Of a DNA stretch of 64,000 bases, positions 1 to 7,673 are shown piece after piece. This DNA is from Agromyces humatus. GTDB lineage: Bacteria > Actinomycetota > Actinomycetes > Actinomycetales > Microbacteriaceae. The position numbers and the translations under genes are program-made. The DNA lies in contig NZ_JAJQPD010000009.1 in assembly GCF_021228295.1 (NCBI RefSeq), forward strand, positions 87,427 to 151,426, written 5' to 3'. The notes under the pieces are model-generated. The model saw only the letters and a list, made by a program, of their open reading frames with translations. It was not told where the DNA came from and ran no database searches. Every line of letters begins with the position of its first letter. The first letter of the stretch is position 1.

Positions 1-1
1 G

Positions 2-217
2 ACAGTGAACCGCACAATCGGCGATGTGAGCAAGCTCCGAAATCAGGTCATGCATTTCCGGGTGTTGGACGATGCCGACAAGGACCTGTCGAAACGGCTC
101 CCATTCGTCCGAGACGTCCTTCGAAACCTGTCAGAGGAGTTCGGGTCCATCGGGCCGCTCGGCGCGGTCGCGACCTACGTCTCGACCACCGGCGTCGTCG
201 AGGCGACAGTGCCATAA
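2..217 (+). CDS. C-terminal end of a HEPN-like protein (partial)
   Basis: This frame is already open at the left edge, so only the C-terminal ~70 residues of a longer protein are visible. A GTG at position 5 could be a start but is more likely internal. The segment contains LRNQVMHFR, which resembles the Arg-X(4-6)-His signature at the end of HEPN RNase or abortive-infection domains (often written as L R N x V M H F). The rest is helical, with no membrane segment. HEPN proteins are common in defence loci and toxin-antitoxin pairs, which fits the neighbours to the right. The motif is seen; the HEPN assignment is from memory of the family and rests on one short motif. Confidence 0.4.
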   Translation, partial: TVNRTIGDVSKLRNQVMHFRVLDDADKDLSKRLPFVRDVLRNLSEEFGSIGPLGAVATYVSTTGVVEATVP

Positions 218-333
218 TCGCGCCCGGGCACTGCCTCGATACGAGGTGCAGCACCGTGCCCACCGCAGGTGCGATCGCATCAACGTCGCGCATAGCCGCC
301 ATCTGATTGTGGGTGGCCAGTACGCTCGACCGT

Positions 334-999
334 GTGCACACCGCCGACCTGATCCGCCTGTACCCCGAGGTGTTCCACATGGCCGTCGACGGGAGTTGGC
401 CGTCGATCGAACGACATGGCCTCCTGTCATCGGCGACGATCGTAGAGCAGTGGGAGGTCGCCCCTGATGCACGTCGCGAACGGCTACTCTCCGAGCGCCG
501 CGACGAGTCGTACGTACTCGAGCATCCGATACACGGAGGAGTTGCCGTCGTTCGCGACCAGAAGCCCATCCACGAGCCCTCACTCGCCGAGGCACTCGAC
601 GACATGGCTCCAGTGGATTGGTACGACGAACTGAACTCGCGCGTCTTCTTCTTTCTGCAGCGACATCGGCTCATCGGGCTGCAGGGCGCACGGTCGTACC
701 GCAAGGACATCCACACCGTAATCACGCTGGACACCGCGACCCTGGTCGAGCGCTACGAGTCGTCGATCGAGCTCTGCGCCATCAACTCAGGGTTCGCGCA
801 ACCTCACAACAAGGCTCGGCGCGGATCGAAGACCTTCCGATCGATCCACGACTACCCCCACCCCGAACGGGCGGAACCGCGACAAAACGGATATGACGTT
901 GCGGAACTTACGGTTCGTGGCGGCGTGACAGATCTCGATGGCCTCGTCGTCCGGGTCGACCGCATGCACGAAGGCGACGTGATCGAACGCCTCGTGTGA
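334..999 (+). CDS. DUF7002-type protein with ART-like (DarT-like) motif layout
   Basis: The protein is 221 residues from GTG 334. It begins with a conserved stretch, PEVFHMAVDGSWPSIERHG then LLS (residues 11-32). The family name DUF7002 is from memory. The pattern His, then about 14 residues, then hGLLS is also how DarT/DUF4433 ADP-ribosyltransferases begin, and the later RVFFFL (103-108) resembles the second ART strand. This link is inference. Start choice: TACGCT at 321-326 is a good actinobacterial -10 box 7 bases before GTG 334, so the mRNA may be leaderless. TTG 307 and GTG 313 are alternatives, and none of the three has a ribosome site. No membrane segment is visible. Its neighbours are a HEPN-like gene and a ScoMcrA-like head protein, both typical of defence islands. 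Confidence 0.65.
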   Translation: MHTADLIRLYPEVFHMAVDGSWPSIERHGLLSSATIVEQWEVAPDARRERLLSERRDESYVLEHPIHGGVAVVRDQKPIHEPSLAEALDDMAPVDWYDELNSRVFFFLQRHRLIGLQGARSYRKDIHTVITLDTATLVERYESSIELCAINSGFAQPHNKARRGSKTFRSIHDYPHPERAEPRQNGYDVAELTVRGGVTDLDGLVVRVDRMHEGDVIERLV

Positions 1000-1062
1000 G
1001 TACGACGCCGCGTCCTCAGTTGCTGGTGCGTGCGCGCGACTGAAGCGAGCGACCGCGGGGTT

Positions 1063-1356
1063 CTACTCGGATGACGTACCGACGCGGATGACCGCGAACC
1101 CAAGTCCGTCGAGCAGCTTGGCGACCGTAGCGCTTCCGCCACTGAAGTCGCGGGCCTTCAGCGCAGTCCCGTGCTGATGAAAGTGTGCCGCGCCGACGAT
1201 TGCCTTGGAGTCATACCGCTCCCCGGCGAATTCAAGGAAGTACTCTCTTGCCTCGCGAAATCCGTACTTCTCGAGGAACGCGGCACGACCCAGTCGATCG
1301 AACTCCTCGATCGCGTCGAGAACGGATTGACGGTCGGTTACGTCGGAAAGAGCCAT
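1063..1356 (-). CDS. Stand-alone ScoMcrA-type N-terminal head domain protein
   Basis: A 97-residue protein from ATG 1356. Its sequence includes VLDAIEEFDRLGRAAFLEKY, AREYFLEFAGERYDSKAIVG and GSATVAKLLDGLGF. This is the pattern I recognise as the N-terminal 'head' of Streptomyces ScoMcrA-type modification-dependent endonucleases and related HNH proteins (recognition from memory). Here the module stands alone with no HNH nuclease attached, so it may be an adaptor or DNA-binding partner. It lies 37 bases downstream of the unknown gene at 1394-2224 on the same strand, so the two probably form an operon. The low-GC third positions at the 5' end (ATGGCTCTTTCC) differ from core genes in this window and suggest transfer. 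Confidence 0.6.
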   Translation of the reverse strand: MALSDVTDRQSVLDAIEEFDRLGRAAFLEKYGFREAREYFLEFAGERYDSKAIVGAAHFHQHGTALKARDFSGGSATVAKLLDGLGFAVIRVGTSSE

Positions 1357-1393
1357 ATGGTTCACGCTACGCGGAGCGCACCGAATCTGACCG

Positions 1394-2224
1394 TCAGCCC
1401 ACGAGATCGCCGAGCGCCGCCCGCAGCGTGAATCGCACCTCCTCGGCGATCTGACGCATCGCCGCCGGCACGGGCGAGTCGTCCTTCGGTGATCGACCGA
1501 GCCTGCTGAAGAAGTCGCCGACACTGCTGCCCCGAGTGATCGCGCGGTACGCGTCAGGCAGAGTGTCGACATGCGCGCCGCCATCGTGGTGGGCGAGCCA
1601 AAGCACGACATCACGGCGCGATGCCTCGGTGGCCTGATTGTCGAAGATCCGCGGTATCTGCCACCAGTAGTTGAAGCCCACCCGGTGCGGGCCCAAAGGC
1701 ACCTGATGGAACGCCGGCAACCATGTCGAGACCGACTCACTCGGGATGACCGTGAGCAGCGACCCGACCGGGGCGACACCACGTTCCTTCGCCAGCCTGA
1801 CCACCCGTGGCCCGCTCGGGATCGTGCCATCCGCCCACGGCAGAATCTGCGTCATCCCCATTCGAGTGAGCAGACCGGTGCTGACCGTGGTGTCGTAGGC
1901 GAGCACTCGTACCGCGATTGCCAGGCGTTTCGCTTCGGCATGAGTGCCGGCGTCGTAGCGCTCGCAGCTCGCGTCGATGAACCCGAGTTGGTCGCGAAGG
2001 TGCTCGAGGTGCTCATCGGAGATCGCCAGATCGGGTCTCAGGCGCTCCCAGCGCCGTATACGCCGAGCCGCATCCGGCCTGCTTGCAGGCGGCGTCGGAG
2101 TCGGTGGGTCGGCACGCTCGAGCGCGTCGAGGATGGAGACCAGTTCGTCCATGTCCTCTGCTCCATAGATCTGCAGGTCGCTGAGGGTCAGGCCGTCGTC
2201 GGCTCGCCAGTACTCGTCTGCCAC
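1394..2224 (-). CDS. Hypothetical protein with HHDGGAHVD motif
   Basis: A 276-residue soluble protein starting at GTG 2224, with GGAGC just upstream. The N-terminal ~60 residues are acidic and Pro-rich. A middle helical part reads AKRLAIAVRVLAYDT (99-111). Near the C terminus is WLAHHDGGAHVD (209-220), the most conspicuous motif. I associate a D-K/H-D-GGAHVD stretch with an uncharacterised bacterial family, but no function is known to me. The tightly spaced His and Asp residues could bind metal (inference). It is the first gene of a probable two-gene operon with the ScoMcrA-head-like protein (1063-1356). No signal peptide or membrane segment is visible. Confidence 0.6.
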   Translation of the reverse strand: MADEYWRADDGLTLSDLQIYGAEDMDELVSILDALERADPPTPTPPASRPDAARRIRRWERLRPDLAISDEHLEHLRDQLGFIDASCERYDAGTHAEAKRLAIAVRVLAYDTTVSTGLLTRMGMTQILPWADGTIPSGPRVVRLAKERGVAPVGSLLTVIPSESVSTWLPAFHQVPLGPHRVGFNYWWQIPRIFDNQATEASRRDVVLWLAHHDGGAHVDTLPDAYRAITRGSSVGDFFSRLGRSPKDDSPVPAAMRQIAEEVRFTLRAALGDLVG

Positions 2225-2280
2225 GCTCCGAACCTACTGTCGGCCCGAGTCTCGGGGTCCCATTTGCTGGCAAGGACGCA

Positions 2281-2305
2281 CCCCACCTTCGGGGGATTCC
2301 GCGGC
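2281..2305. repeat. 25-bp dispersed repeat, copy 1
   Basis: Twenty-five bases starting CCCCACCTTCGGGGGATTCC are identical to positions 6261-6285. The first 14 bases can fold as a short CCCC...GGGG hairpin. Both copies lie in noncoding DNA next to island genes. Function is unknown; the repeat could be a recombination scar or a small mobile palindrome. Confidence 0.75.
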
Positions 2306-2371
2306 CCTGATTCGTCGGTGAGTCGCGGAGAACGAGTCCCGTTACCTGTCTCGCCGAACCTTCCGCATCGG

Positions 2372-3310
2372 TCAGAAGGTGATCACGGCCCCGACCGGAG
2401 CATGGTCTCCGAGCTTGCCGCCGAGGCCGCTCTCCTTCTCCATGGGAACTCGCTTCTTGCCGCACAGGGCGATGATGTGGTCGATTCGGCGGAGCTTCTC
2501 CGATCCGCCTCCGCCGGTCACGATCGAGAAGCCGAGGCTCCGCGGGAACGGCGGCAGGGTCTTGCTCCACACGCTGCGCGTCAGCGAGTCGGGGCCGGTG
2601 TTCAGGTCTCCGGCGAGCAGCCAGGCGATGCGACCCGCCGCGGCGTCCTGCAGCTGCTGCGTGACCTGGGGCTGATTGCGCAGGCCCGCGAGCTTCGCGA
2701 CCGCGACCTTGCTCGCGCCGGGCGCGGCCAGCGCCGTCGCTGACGGCCACCGGGCGACGCGGTCCGCCGCGCCATCAGGCGTCACATGCCACGAGTAGGC
2801 CCGCAGGGGCTTGCGAGTCAGCAGGTTGTCGAAGCCGGCCGTGAGCGGCGGGTTGTCCATCGCGAACATCGGATTCAGCCGCACCGGCGGCCGGACGGTG
2901 CGGGTCCTCGTCGTCTGCTCGAGCACCGGCTCCCAGGCGTAGTTGACGTCGAAGTCCGGGCCATCGGTCAGCCGCAGCACGTGAGGGTTCCAGATCATCA
3001 GGTAGGCGTTCTTGCTCGAGTGCTTCGGCCCCTCGTCGGGGCTCAGCCACCACTCCCAGCCGTTCGTCGTCAGTGCCTGGAGGAAGACGTTGTATGGCGT
3101 CAATGCGCCCGCTGCATGCTGGCGCGAGGCCTCCTGGATGAGCACGAGATCGTGGAAGGCCTCGTGGCTCGGCGGGCCCCAGACGAGTTCGGCGATGCGG
3201 TCGAGTTTCGCGTCGGTCGCCGACGTGGTGCAGTTCCAGGTCGCGACGTACAGGTCGTTCAGGTCGCTCGTCGGTGGGACGGCAGGTCGCGGGGTGTACG
3301 TCACCACCAT
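2372..3310 (-). CDS. EEP-superfamily (DNase I/CdtB-like) nuclease or phosphatase
   Basis: A 312-residue protein with all main endonuclease/exonuclease/phosphatase landmarks: ATWN (Asn26), IQE (Glu60), SWH (His175), AGDLNTG (Asp234, Asn236), RIDHI (Asp277) and GDHAPVG (Asp302-His303). These are the residues that bind divalent metal and activate water in DNase I, CdtB and sphingomyelinase-type enzymes, so it should cleave a phosphodiester. Spacing and the tail order (I/L-D-h-h-h ... DH-P-V) are closest to CdtB-like members (inference). No signal peptide is visible. The ATG at 3310 overlaps the last 10 bases of the upstream 635-residue gene, so the two are translationally coupled and probably work together. 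Substrate (DNA, RNA, lipid or phosphoinositide) cannot be told from sequence. Confidence 0.85.
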   Translation of the reverse strand: MVVTYTPRPAVPPTSDLNDLYVATWNCTTSATDAKLDRIAELVWGPPSHEAFHDLVLIQEASRQHAAGALTPYNVFLQALTTNGWEWWLSPDEGPKHSSKNAYLMIWNPHVLRLTDGPDFDVNYAWEPVLEQTTRTRTVRPPVRLNPMFAMDNPPLTAGFDNLLTRKPLRAYSWHVTPDGAADRVARWPSATALAAPGASKVAVAKLAGLRNQPQVTQQLQDAAAGRIAWLLAGDLNTGPDSLTRSVWSKTLPPFPRSLGFSIVTGGGGSEKLRRIDHIIALCGKKRVPMEKESGLGGKLGDHAPVGAVITF

Positions 3311-5208
3311 GCGTCATCCGCGCCGAGCTGGAGCGTGTGCGGTACGAGCGGGAGGTTTCCGTTGTCGACACTGGCAACGATCTTGTCGTTCTTCCGCACG
3401 CTGATGCGGTCGATGAGCTGCCAGAAGTTCACCACGACCGGCTTCGTCGAGGCGTTGGTGAAGGTCTGCACGACCGTGCTCGTGGACTCCTCGCGCACCG
3501 AGACGGTGTCGGTGCGCTGACTCGTCTCCGACATCGATGCCGAGGCAGACGCAGAGAACGGCCCCCATCCGGCGGAGATGTCGAACCCGATCTCCTTCGT
3601 CGCCTCTTCAGACTTCGATGAGCTCGAGCTCACGCCCGACGACTGCCTGAGCAGCTTCTCGAGCCGTGCACCCGGAGGCAGCGAGAAGGAGTCGGGCGTC
3701 TTCCGCCAGAACTGCTCACGAGTGAACGTGACGACGACTTTCGCGTCCTTCGGTGTAGGGAACCGCCCGATCCCCACGAGCCACGGCGCCGTGTCGGTCG
3801 GCAACGGTTGCGCTGCTGACGCCACGGGCGGTGGCGGCACCGTGTTCGGCGCCGCGAGCGTCCACGGGGCGGCGGTCAGGGTCGCCTTCGACGCATAATC
3901 CTCCACGATGATCGCCCCACTCGTGTGCACCGCGAGTCGGATGGTCGGCTCCGACACGAGCACCTTCGTGCCGCCGCCCGGCTCGACGGTCTCGATGAAG
4001 CGAACGACGGTGACCCCGTCGACGGTCGAGACGGCGAACGCGTCGACCGCAAGCGAGAGCAGGTTCGACACCGTGACCACGATGGGCGCGGGTTCGGCAG
4101 GCGGCGTCGCGCTCGACGCGTCTGCGGATGCCGCGCCCGGCGCATCCGCGAATGTCGCGCCCGCGGCATCCGTCGACTCCTTACGCGTCGAACCGTTTGG
4201 TGTCGGCTCGATGCAGGGTGCCGCACCCGATGGTGGGAACGTGCCGCCGGATGTGTCGTACGCGACGGGGATCGACGGCGGGATCGCCGTCTCGATCATC
4301 GCCTTGAGCGTGAACCCGGGTGCCTGGATCGCGTATTGGTCGATGAGCTGCCAGAACAGCACGATCTCCCCGGCCGTCGTTTCGTTGCGCAGTTCACGCA
4401 CGAGCGTCGCCTCGGTCTCCTCCGTGATGGTGACCTCCGATGACGTGGAACTGCTCCTCGACATCGAGGCCGAGAGCGACGCCGAGATCGGACCCCACCC
4501 GGCGGAGGCCGTCGCCCCAACCTGCGTCGCGGTCACCCCCATCTCGCTCGACGAGGTCGTCAGGCCGTTCAACTGAGAGGTGGTGACGTTCAGCGACGAA
4601 CAGCCGGGCAGCGATGTGGAGTCGTCGGACTTGCGCCAGAACTGGGATCGCACGACGACGAACCCGTTGTCGAGCCAACCGGCCCCGACGAGCACCGGTG
4701 GCGAGTCGGCGGGCAGCGGCGACCCCGCGTTCTGCGGCGTCGGTCGAATGCCCGGTTCCCCCGGTAGACCGGGATTGTTGACCGGCTGGAGCAAGCTGGA
4801 GCCGATCGTGTGCGTGTCTGCGGGCGACGCGCTGAACGTGACGACGTATGCTCCGGTCACCGCCTCGATCGCGACGTACGTAAAGGTCCCGCTCGCCGGC
4901 GGGGTGATCAACTGCTGCGTCGGTTGCGGCACGATGCGGCCGTTCTTGTCCTTGGTGTACGAGGCGCCCTTGATCTCGGAGACGACGAACCGATGCTCGT
5001 CTTCCGCGATCATGAACAGCCGAAGCTTCACCGGCAGCTCGTTGACCAGAGTCCAGGATGCGTCAACTGCTGGTTCGATCAGCGACGGATCGCCAGCGAG
5101 CCAGGCCGCTCGCCGCTGCTCGTCGCTCGGCGGTGGAACCGGTGCGAAGCCATCGCCCGCAAGGCTCCACCGCCCGTACAGCGCTACGTGCGCAGGAATG
5201 ATGTCCAC
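3301..5208 (-). CDS. Large Ser-rich protein with exact 310-residue internal duplication
   Basis: A 635-residue protein; start at GTG 5208 chosen because GAGGGGGA lies about 8 bases upstream and sequence before it looks noncoding. Two copies of one module are visible: QFWRK (189-193 and 499-503), AGWGP (236-240 and 546-550) and FWQLID (285-290 and 595-600). All three pairs are exactly 310 residues apart. Between AGWGP and FWQLID each copy has an alternating Ser/hydrophobic run (SASLSASMSRSSSTSS, SASASASMSETSQ), which resembles the amphipathic beta-hairpin of aerolysin-type pore formers. That comparison is inference. The copies are joined by an Ala/Pro/Thr-rich linker (about 330-375). There is no signal peptide. 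It is co-translated with the EEP nuclease. I do not recognise the family. Confidence 0.7.
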   Translation of the reverse strand: MDIIPAHVALYGRWSLAGDGFAPVPPPSDEQRRAAWLAGDPSLIEPAVDASWTLVNELPVKLRLFMIAEDEHRFVVSEIKGASYTKDKNGRIVPQPTQQLITPPASGTFTYVAIEAVTGAYVVTFSASPADTHTIGSSLLQPVNNPGLPGEPGIRPTPQNAGSPLPADSPPVLVGAGWLDNGFVVVRSQFWRKSDDSTSLPGCSSLNVTTSQLNGLTTSSSEMGVTATQVGATASAGWGPISASLSASMSRSSSTSSEVTITEETEATLVRELRNETTAGEIVLFWQLIDQYAIQAPGFTLKAMIETAIPPSIPVAYDTSGGTFPPSGAAPCIEPTPNGSTRKESTDAAGATFADAPGAASADASSATPPAEPAPIVVTVSNLLSLAVDAFAVSTVDGVTVVRFIETVEPGGGTKVLVSEPTIRLAVHTSGAIIVEDYASKATLTAAPWTLAAPNTVPPPPVASAAQPLPTDTAPWLVGIGRFPTPKDAKVVVTFTREQFWRKTPDSFSLPPGARLEKLLRQSSGVSSSSSKSEEATKEIGFDISAGWGPFSASASASMSETSQRTDTVSVREESTSTVVQTFTNASTKPVVVNFWQLIDRISVRKNDKIVASVDNGNLPLVPHTLQLGADDAWW

Positions 5209-5497
5209 TCGCCGTCCCCCTCGGCTCTCGAGCCCTGCGGGTGCGCACCTGATCCGGCGGTCCGGCGTCGTCGGCGGCCGCGGTGAGGTTCGCCACGACC
5301 CGGCAGTCGTCGTTCCTCCGGGAAGTTGCACCGCAGCGACTTCGCTCCGGTCGCCCGATCGCCCCCAAACGGTGCGGTGCGATCCTGTCTGGTCGGTACC
5401 CTAGCCCTGATCCTGCGGAGGCGTCCACCTCCCCACGCCCAGGAAACCCAAGCGAATGAGCGCGGCCACGATCATCGATGCCGGTCGAGGCATCCAA

Positions 5498-6064
5498 CTA
5501 CGCCGACATAATGATGTTCCCGTCGCGGTCGATGAGGAAGCCGCCCGGCCACGATCGGCGGTCGCCGTCGACGACCAGGTCGAGCGCGCGCTTCGGCGTC
5601 AGGCCGGCGCGGCGGAGCGGAAGCCAATCGGTCCAATGCTCGGCGATGAGCGCGATTGTGCGGTACTCGTATCGCGTGGTGTCGATCACGAATCGGCCGT
5701 CATCACGGGCGAGCAGCTTCTCGATCCGCCGGTCGATGCACAGTCGCAGGACGTACCAGTCGGCAGCGCTGAACCCGATGCGATGGAAGTCGTCGGCCTG
5801 CCACGCCCATTGGCCCACGGCCTTCGAGACCTTGTCCTCCCGGATCGTCCGGGCCGTGAACGCCATCCACGCCGCCCCCGGGAAGAAGGTCGGGAAGTCG
5901 AGCAACGCCCGGCACCAGTCGAGCCGGAGATGCTGCGGGACGTCGCCCCACGGGTTCCGCTCGCGGTCCGGCGAGTAGCCGGGCGATCGGCGCAGGGCCT
6001 CGCGTGCACTGACGAAGGGCGGCCGCTCGGAACCTGCGTTCTCGAAGTACTCGTCTGCGGGCAT
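5498..6064 (-). CDS. Hypothetical protein, Trp/Arg-rich
   Basis: A 188-residue protein from ATG 6064, with GAGGAG about 8 bases upstream. It is soluble, rich in Trp, Arg and Asp, with a helical middle (residues about 50-130, including WCRALLDFPTFFPGAAW and WYVLRLCIDRRIEKLLA) and a C-terminal GGFLIDRDGNIIM stretch that looks like a short beta hairpin ending the protein. I do not recognise a family, catalytic motif or signal. It stands alone on the minus strand upstream of the duplicated-protein/EEP operon, separated from it by 289 noncoding bases. Third-position GC is high but lower than in the core genes further right. Confidence 0.6.
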   Translation of the reverse strand: MPADEYFENAGSERPPFVSAREALRRSPGYSPDRERNPWGDVPQHLRLDWCRALLDFPTFFPGAAWMAFTARTIREDKVSKAVGQWAWQADDFHRIGFSAADWYVLRLCIDRRIEKLLARDDGRFVIDTTRYEYRTIALIAEHWTDWLPLRRAGLTPKRALDLVVDGDRRSWPGGFLIDRDGNIIMSA

Positions 6065-6260
6065 GGGTGAGCTCCTCTCACTCGGAGGCGCGTCACCTCC
6101 GTCGACTTGCCCGAGACGGATGCCGCGGGCCGGTTCTTCCCCTGGGGCACCCCGCTCGACGGAGGGGGTTGCCGGGCAGCCGGCCAGGTACCGACAGCTG
6201 CCACTCGTGAACCTGGATCACACGGTAGCGGATGGCGCCGACATCCGTCGCCGGCCGTCG

Positions 6261-6285
6261 CCCCACCTTCGGGGGATTCCGCGGC
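6261..6285. repeat. 25-bp dispersed repeat, copy 2
   Basis: Identical to 2281-2305 over 25 bases. It lies 35 bases before the NERD gene, in the intergenic stretch between it and the divergent gene at 5498-6064. Confidence 0.75.
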
Positions 6286-6319
6286 GCGGCGGCGCTTGGA
6301 ATGATCGAGCGACCCTGCC

Positions 6320-7141
6320 GTGACCCGAAAGCACCTCAACGTGAGCGAGCCCACCACCATCCAGTCCCTGGGCCACCGCCGCCCCGCGACATCCGTCATC
6401 GCAGAATGCCTGCGCGTGCAGGCGACCGTGCCTACGAACACCGCGGTGCAGCGCTTCTTCGGCGTCTCGCCGCTCGGGCGCGAGGCCGAGCCCTGGTTCA
6501 TCGGCGCGCTCGGCGAGCACGAGGTAGCGCGGCGCCTCGCCGCTCTCGGGCCGGGGTGGTTCGTGCTGCACTCGGTGCCGGTCGGCACCGGATCGAGCGA
6601 CCTCGACCACGTCGTGATCGGCCCGGCCGGGGTGTTCACGATCAACACGAAGCATCACCGCGGGCAGAACGTGTGGGTCGGCGGGCGGCGCATCCTCGTC
6701 AACGGCCAGCGCACCGACCACCTGCGCAACGCGAAATACGAGGCGAAGCGCACGTCGAAGCTGCTCTCGGTCGCCGCACGCATGCTCGTCGACGTCACGC
6801 CGATCATCGCGGTCGTCGGAGCGAGGCGGATGACGGTGCGCGAGCGTCCGTTCGACGTCGCCGTGGTGCGCGAACACGAGCTCGTGCGCTGGTTGCAGCG
6901 CAACCCGGTCACACTCACGCCCGAGCAGGTGCAGCACATCGCGACGGTGGCGGCGCAGCCGGCCGCCTGGCAGCGGACGCCCGAGACCGAGCTCGTCGAC
7001 CACGCCGCGTTCGACCGGCTGCGCCGCGACATCGGGCGTGCCCGGCGCCGGCGCGGGCTGTGGGTCGGTGTGATGATTGCGGCGATCCCGGTTGGGGTCG
7101 TGGCGTTGTTCGCTGCGGCGGTCAGCGTGCTGGCGAGGTGA
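6320..7141 (+). CDS. NERD-domain (nuclease-related) membrane protein
   Basis: A 273-residue protein from GTG 6320; GTG 6341 is also possible and neither has a clear ribosome site. The NERD domain spans about residues 64-180, with GALGEHEVARRL, the acidic SSDLDHVVIGPAGVF (92-106) and TKHH (110-113). This matches the restriction-endonuclease-like E...D...xK pattern, so a DNA nuclease role is possible. The C terminus has one membrane helix (about 248-271) after an Arg-rich stretch, placing the NERD domain in the cytoplasm. A decayed copy of residues about 102-121 is found at 9427-9487. NERD proteins occur both as core plasmid or defence proteins and as unknown membrane proteins; the role here is uncertain. 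Confidence 0.85.
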   Translation: MTRKHLNVSEPTTIQSLGHRRPATSVIAECLRVQATVPTNTAVQRFFGVSPLGREAEPWFIGALGEHEVARRLAALGPGWFVLHSVPVGTGSSDLDHVVIGPAGVFTINTKHHRGQNVWVGGRRILVNGQRTDHLRNAKYEAKRTSKLLSVAARMLVDVTPIIAVVGARRMTVRERPFDVAVVREHELVRWLQRNPVTLTPEQVQHIATVAAQPAAWQRTPETELVDHAAFDRLRRDIGRARRRRGLWVGVMIAAIPVGVVALFAAAVSVLAR

Positions 7142-7281
7142 CGCGCAGGGCGCGAGATCCGCTCGCGCACCGGCAGCGCGACGCGGGCCACCCGGGTGCT
7201 CGAGGTCGCCGCTTCGCGCGATACGCTGACAAGATTGTGCGCCCCGACGTGGCGCTACCGATCGATTGAGATAGGCCGCTG

Positions 7282-7653
7282 GTGGAAACCGCTTCGATTC
7301 TTGCTTGGACGCTTCAATCCGAGATCCCCGTGCCCGCAGACGTCACCGCACTCCTCGTCGAGGGGGAACAGGCGGTCGCATCGTTCAAGACGTTCCGCGA
7401 TTCCGCCACTTTCACGACGAAGCGGCTGATCGTACGGGACGCGCAGGGCATCACTGGCAAGAAGGTCGAGATCTACTCACTCCCGTACAGCTCGATCAAC
7501 ATGTGGTCCACCGAGAACGCCGGCGGGATGCTCGATCGAGACGCTGAGGTCGAGCTGTGGACGCGGGCCGGTCACATCAAGGTGAAGCTCACCAAGGGTG
7601 CCGACGTGCGACGTATCGATAGCCTGCTTGCTTGGGCCGTTCTTCAGCGCTGA
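7282..7653 (+). CDS. Bacterial PH-domain protein
   Basis: A 123-residue soluble protein from GTG 7282; GTG 7330 is an alternative start. The order LVEGEQAVASFKTFRDSATF, TTKRLIVRDAQGITGKKVEI, YSLPYSSINMW and a C-terminal helix (RIDSLLAWAVLQ) is that of the bacterial PH domain related to YvbH/DUF1696 (Pfam bPH). The family forms beta-barrel oligomers of unknown function. It stands between the NERD gene and the convergent thermonuclease. No partner gene is obvious. Assignment rests on the whole-protein pattern; function is not predictable. Confidence 0.75.
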   Translation: METASILAWTLQSEIPVPADVTALLVEGEQAVASFKTFRDSATFTTKRLIVRDAQGITGKKVEIYSLPYSSINMWSTENAGGMLDRDAEVELWTRAGHIKVKLTKGADVRRIDSLLAWAVLQR

Positions 7654-7673
7654 TGCGTGTCCTGACCTGTCGT

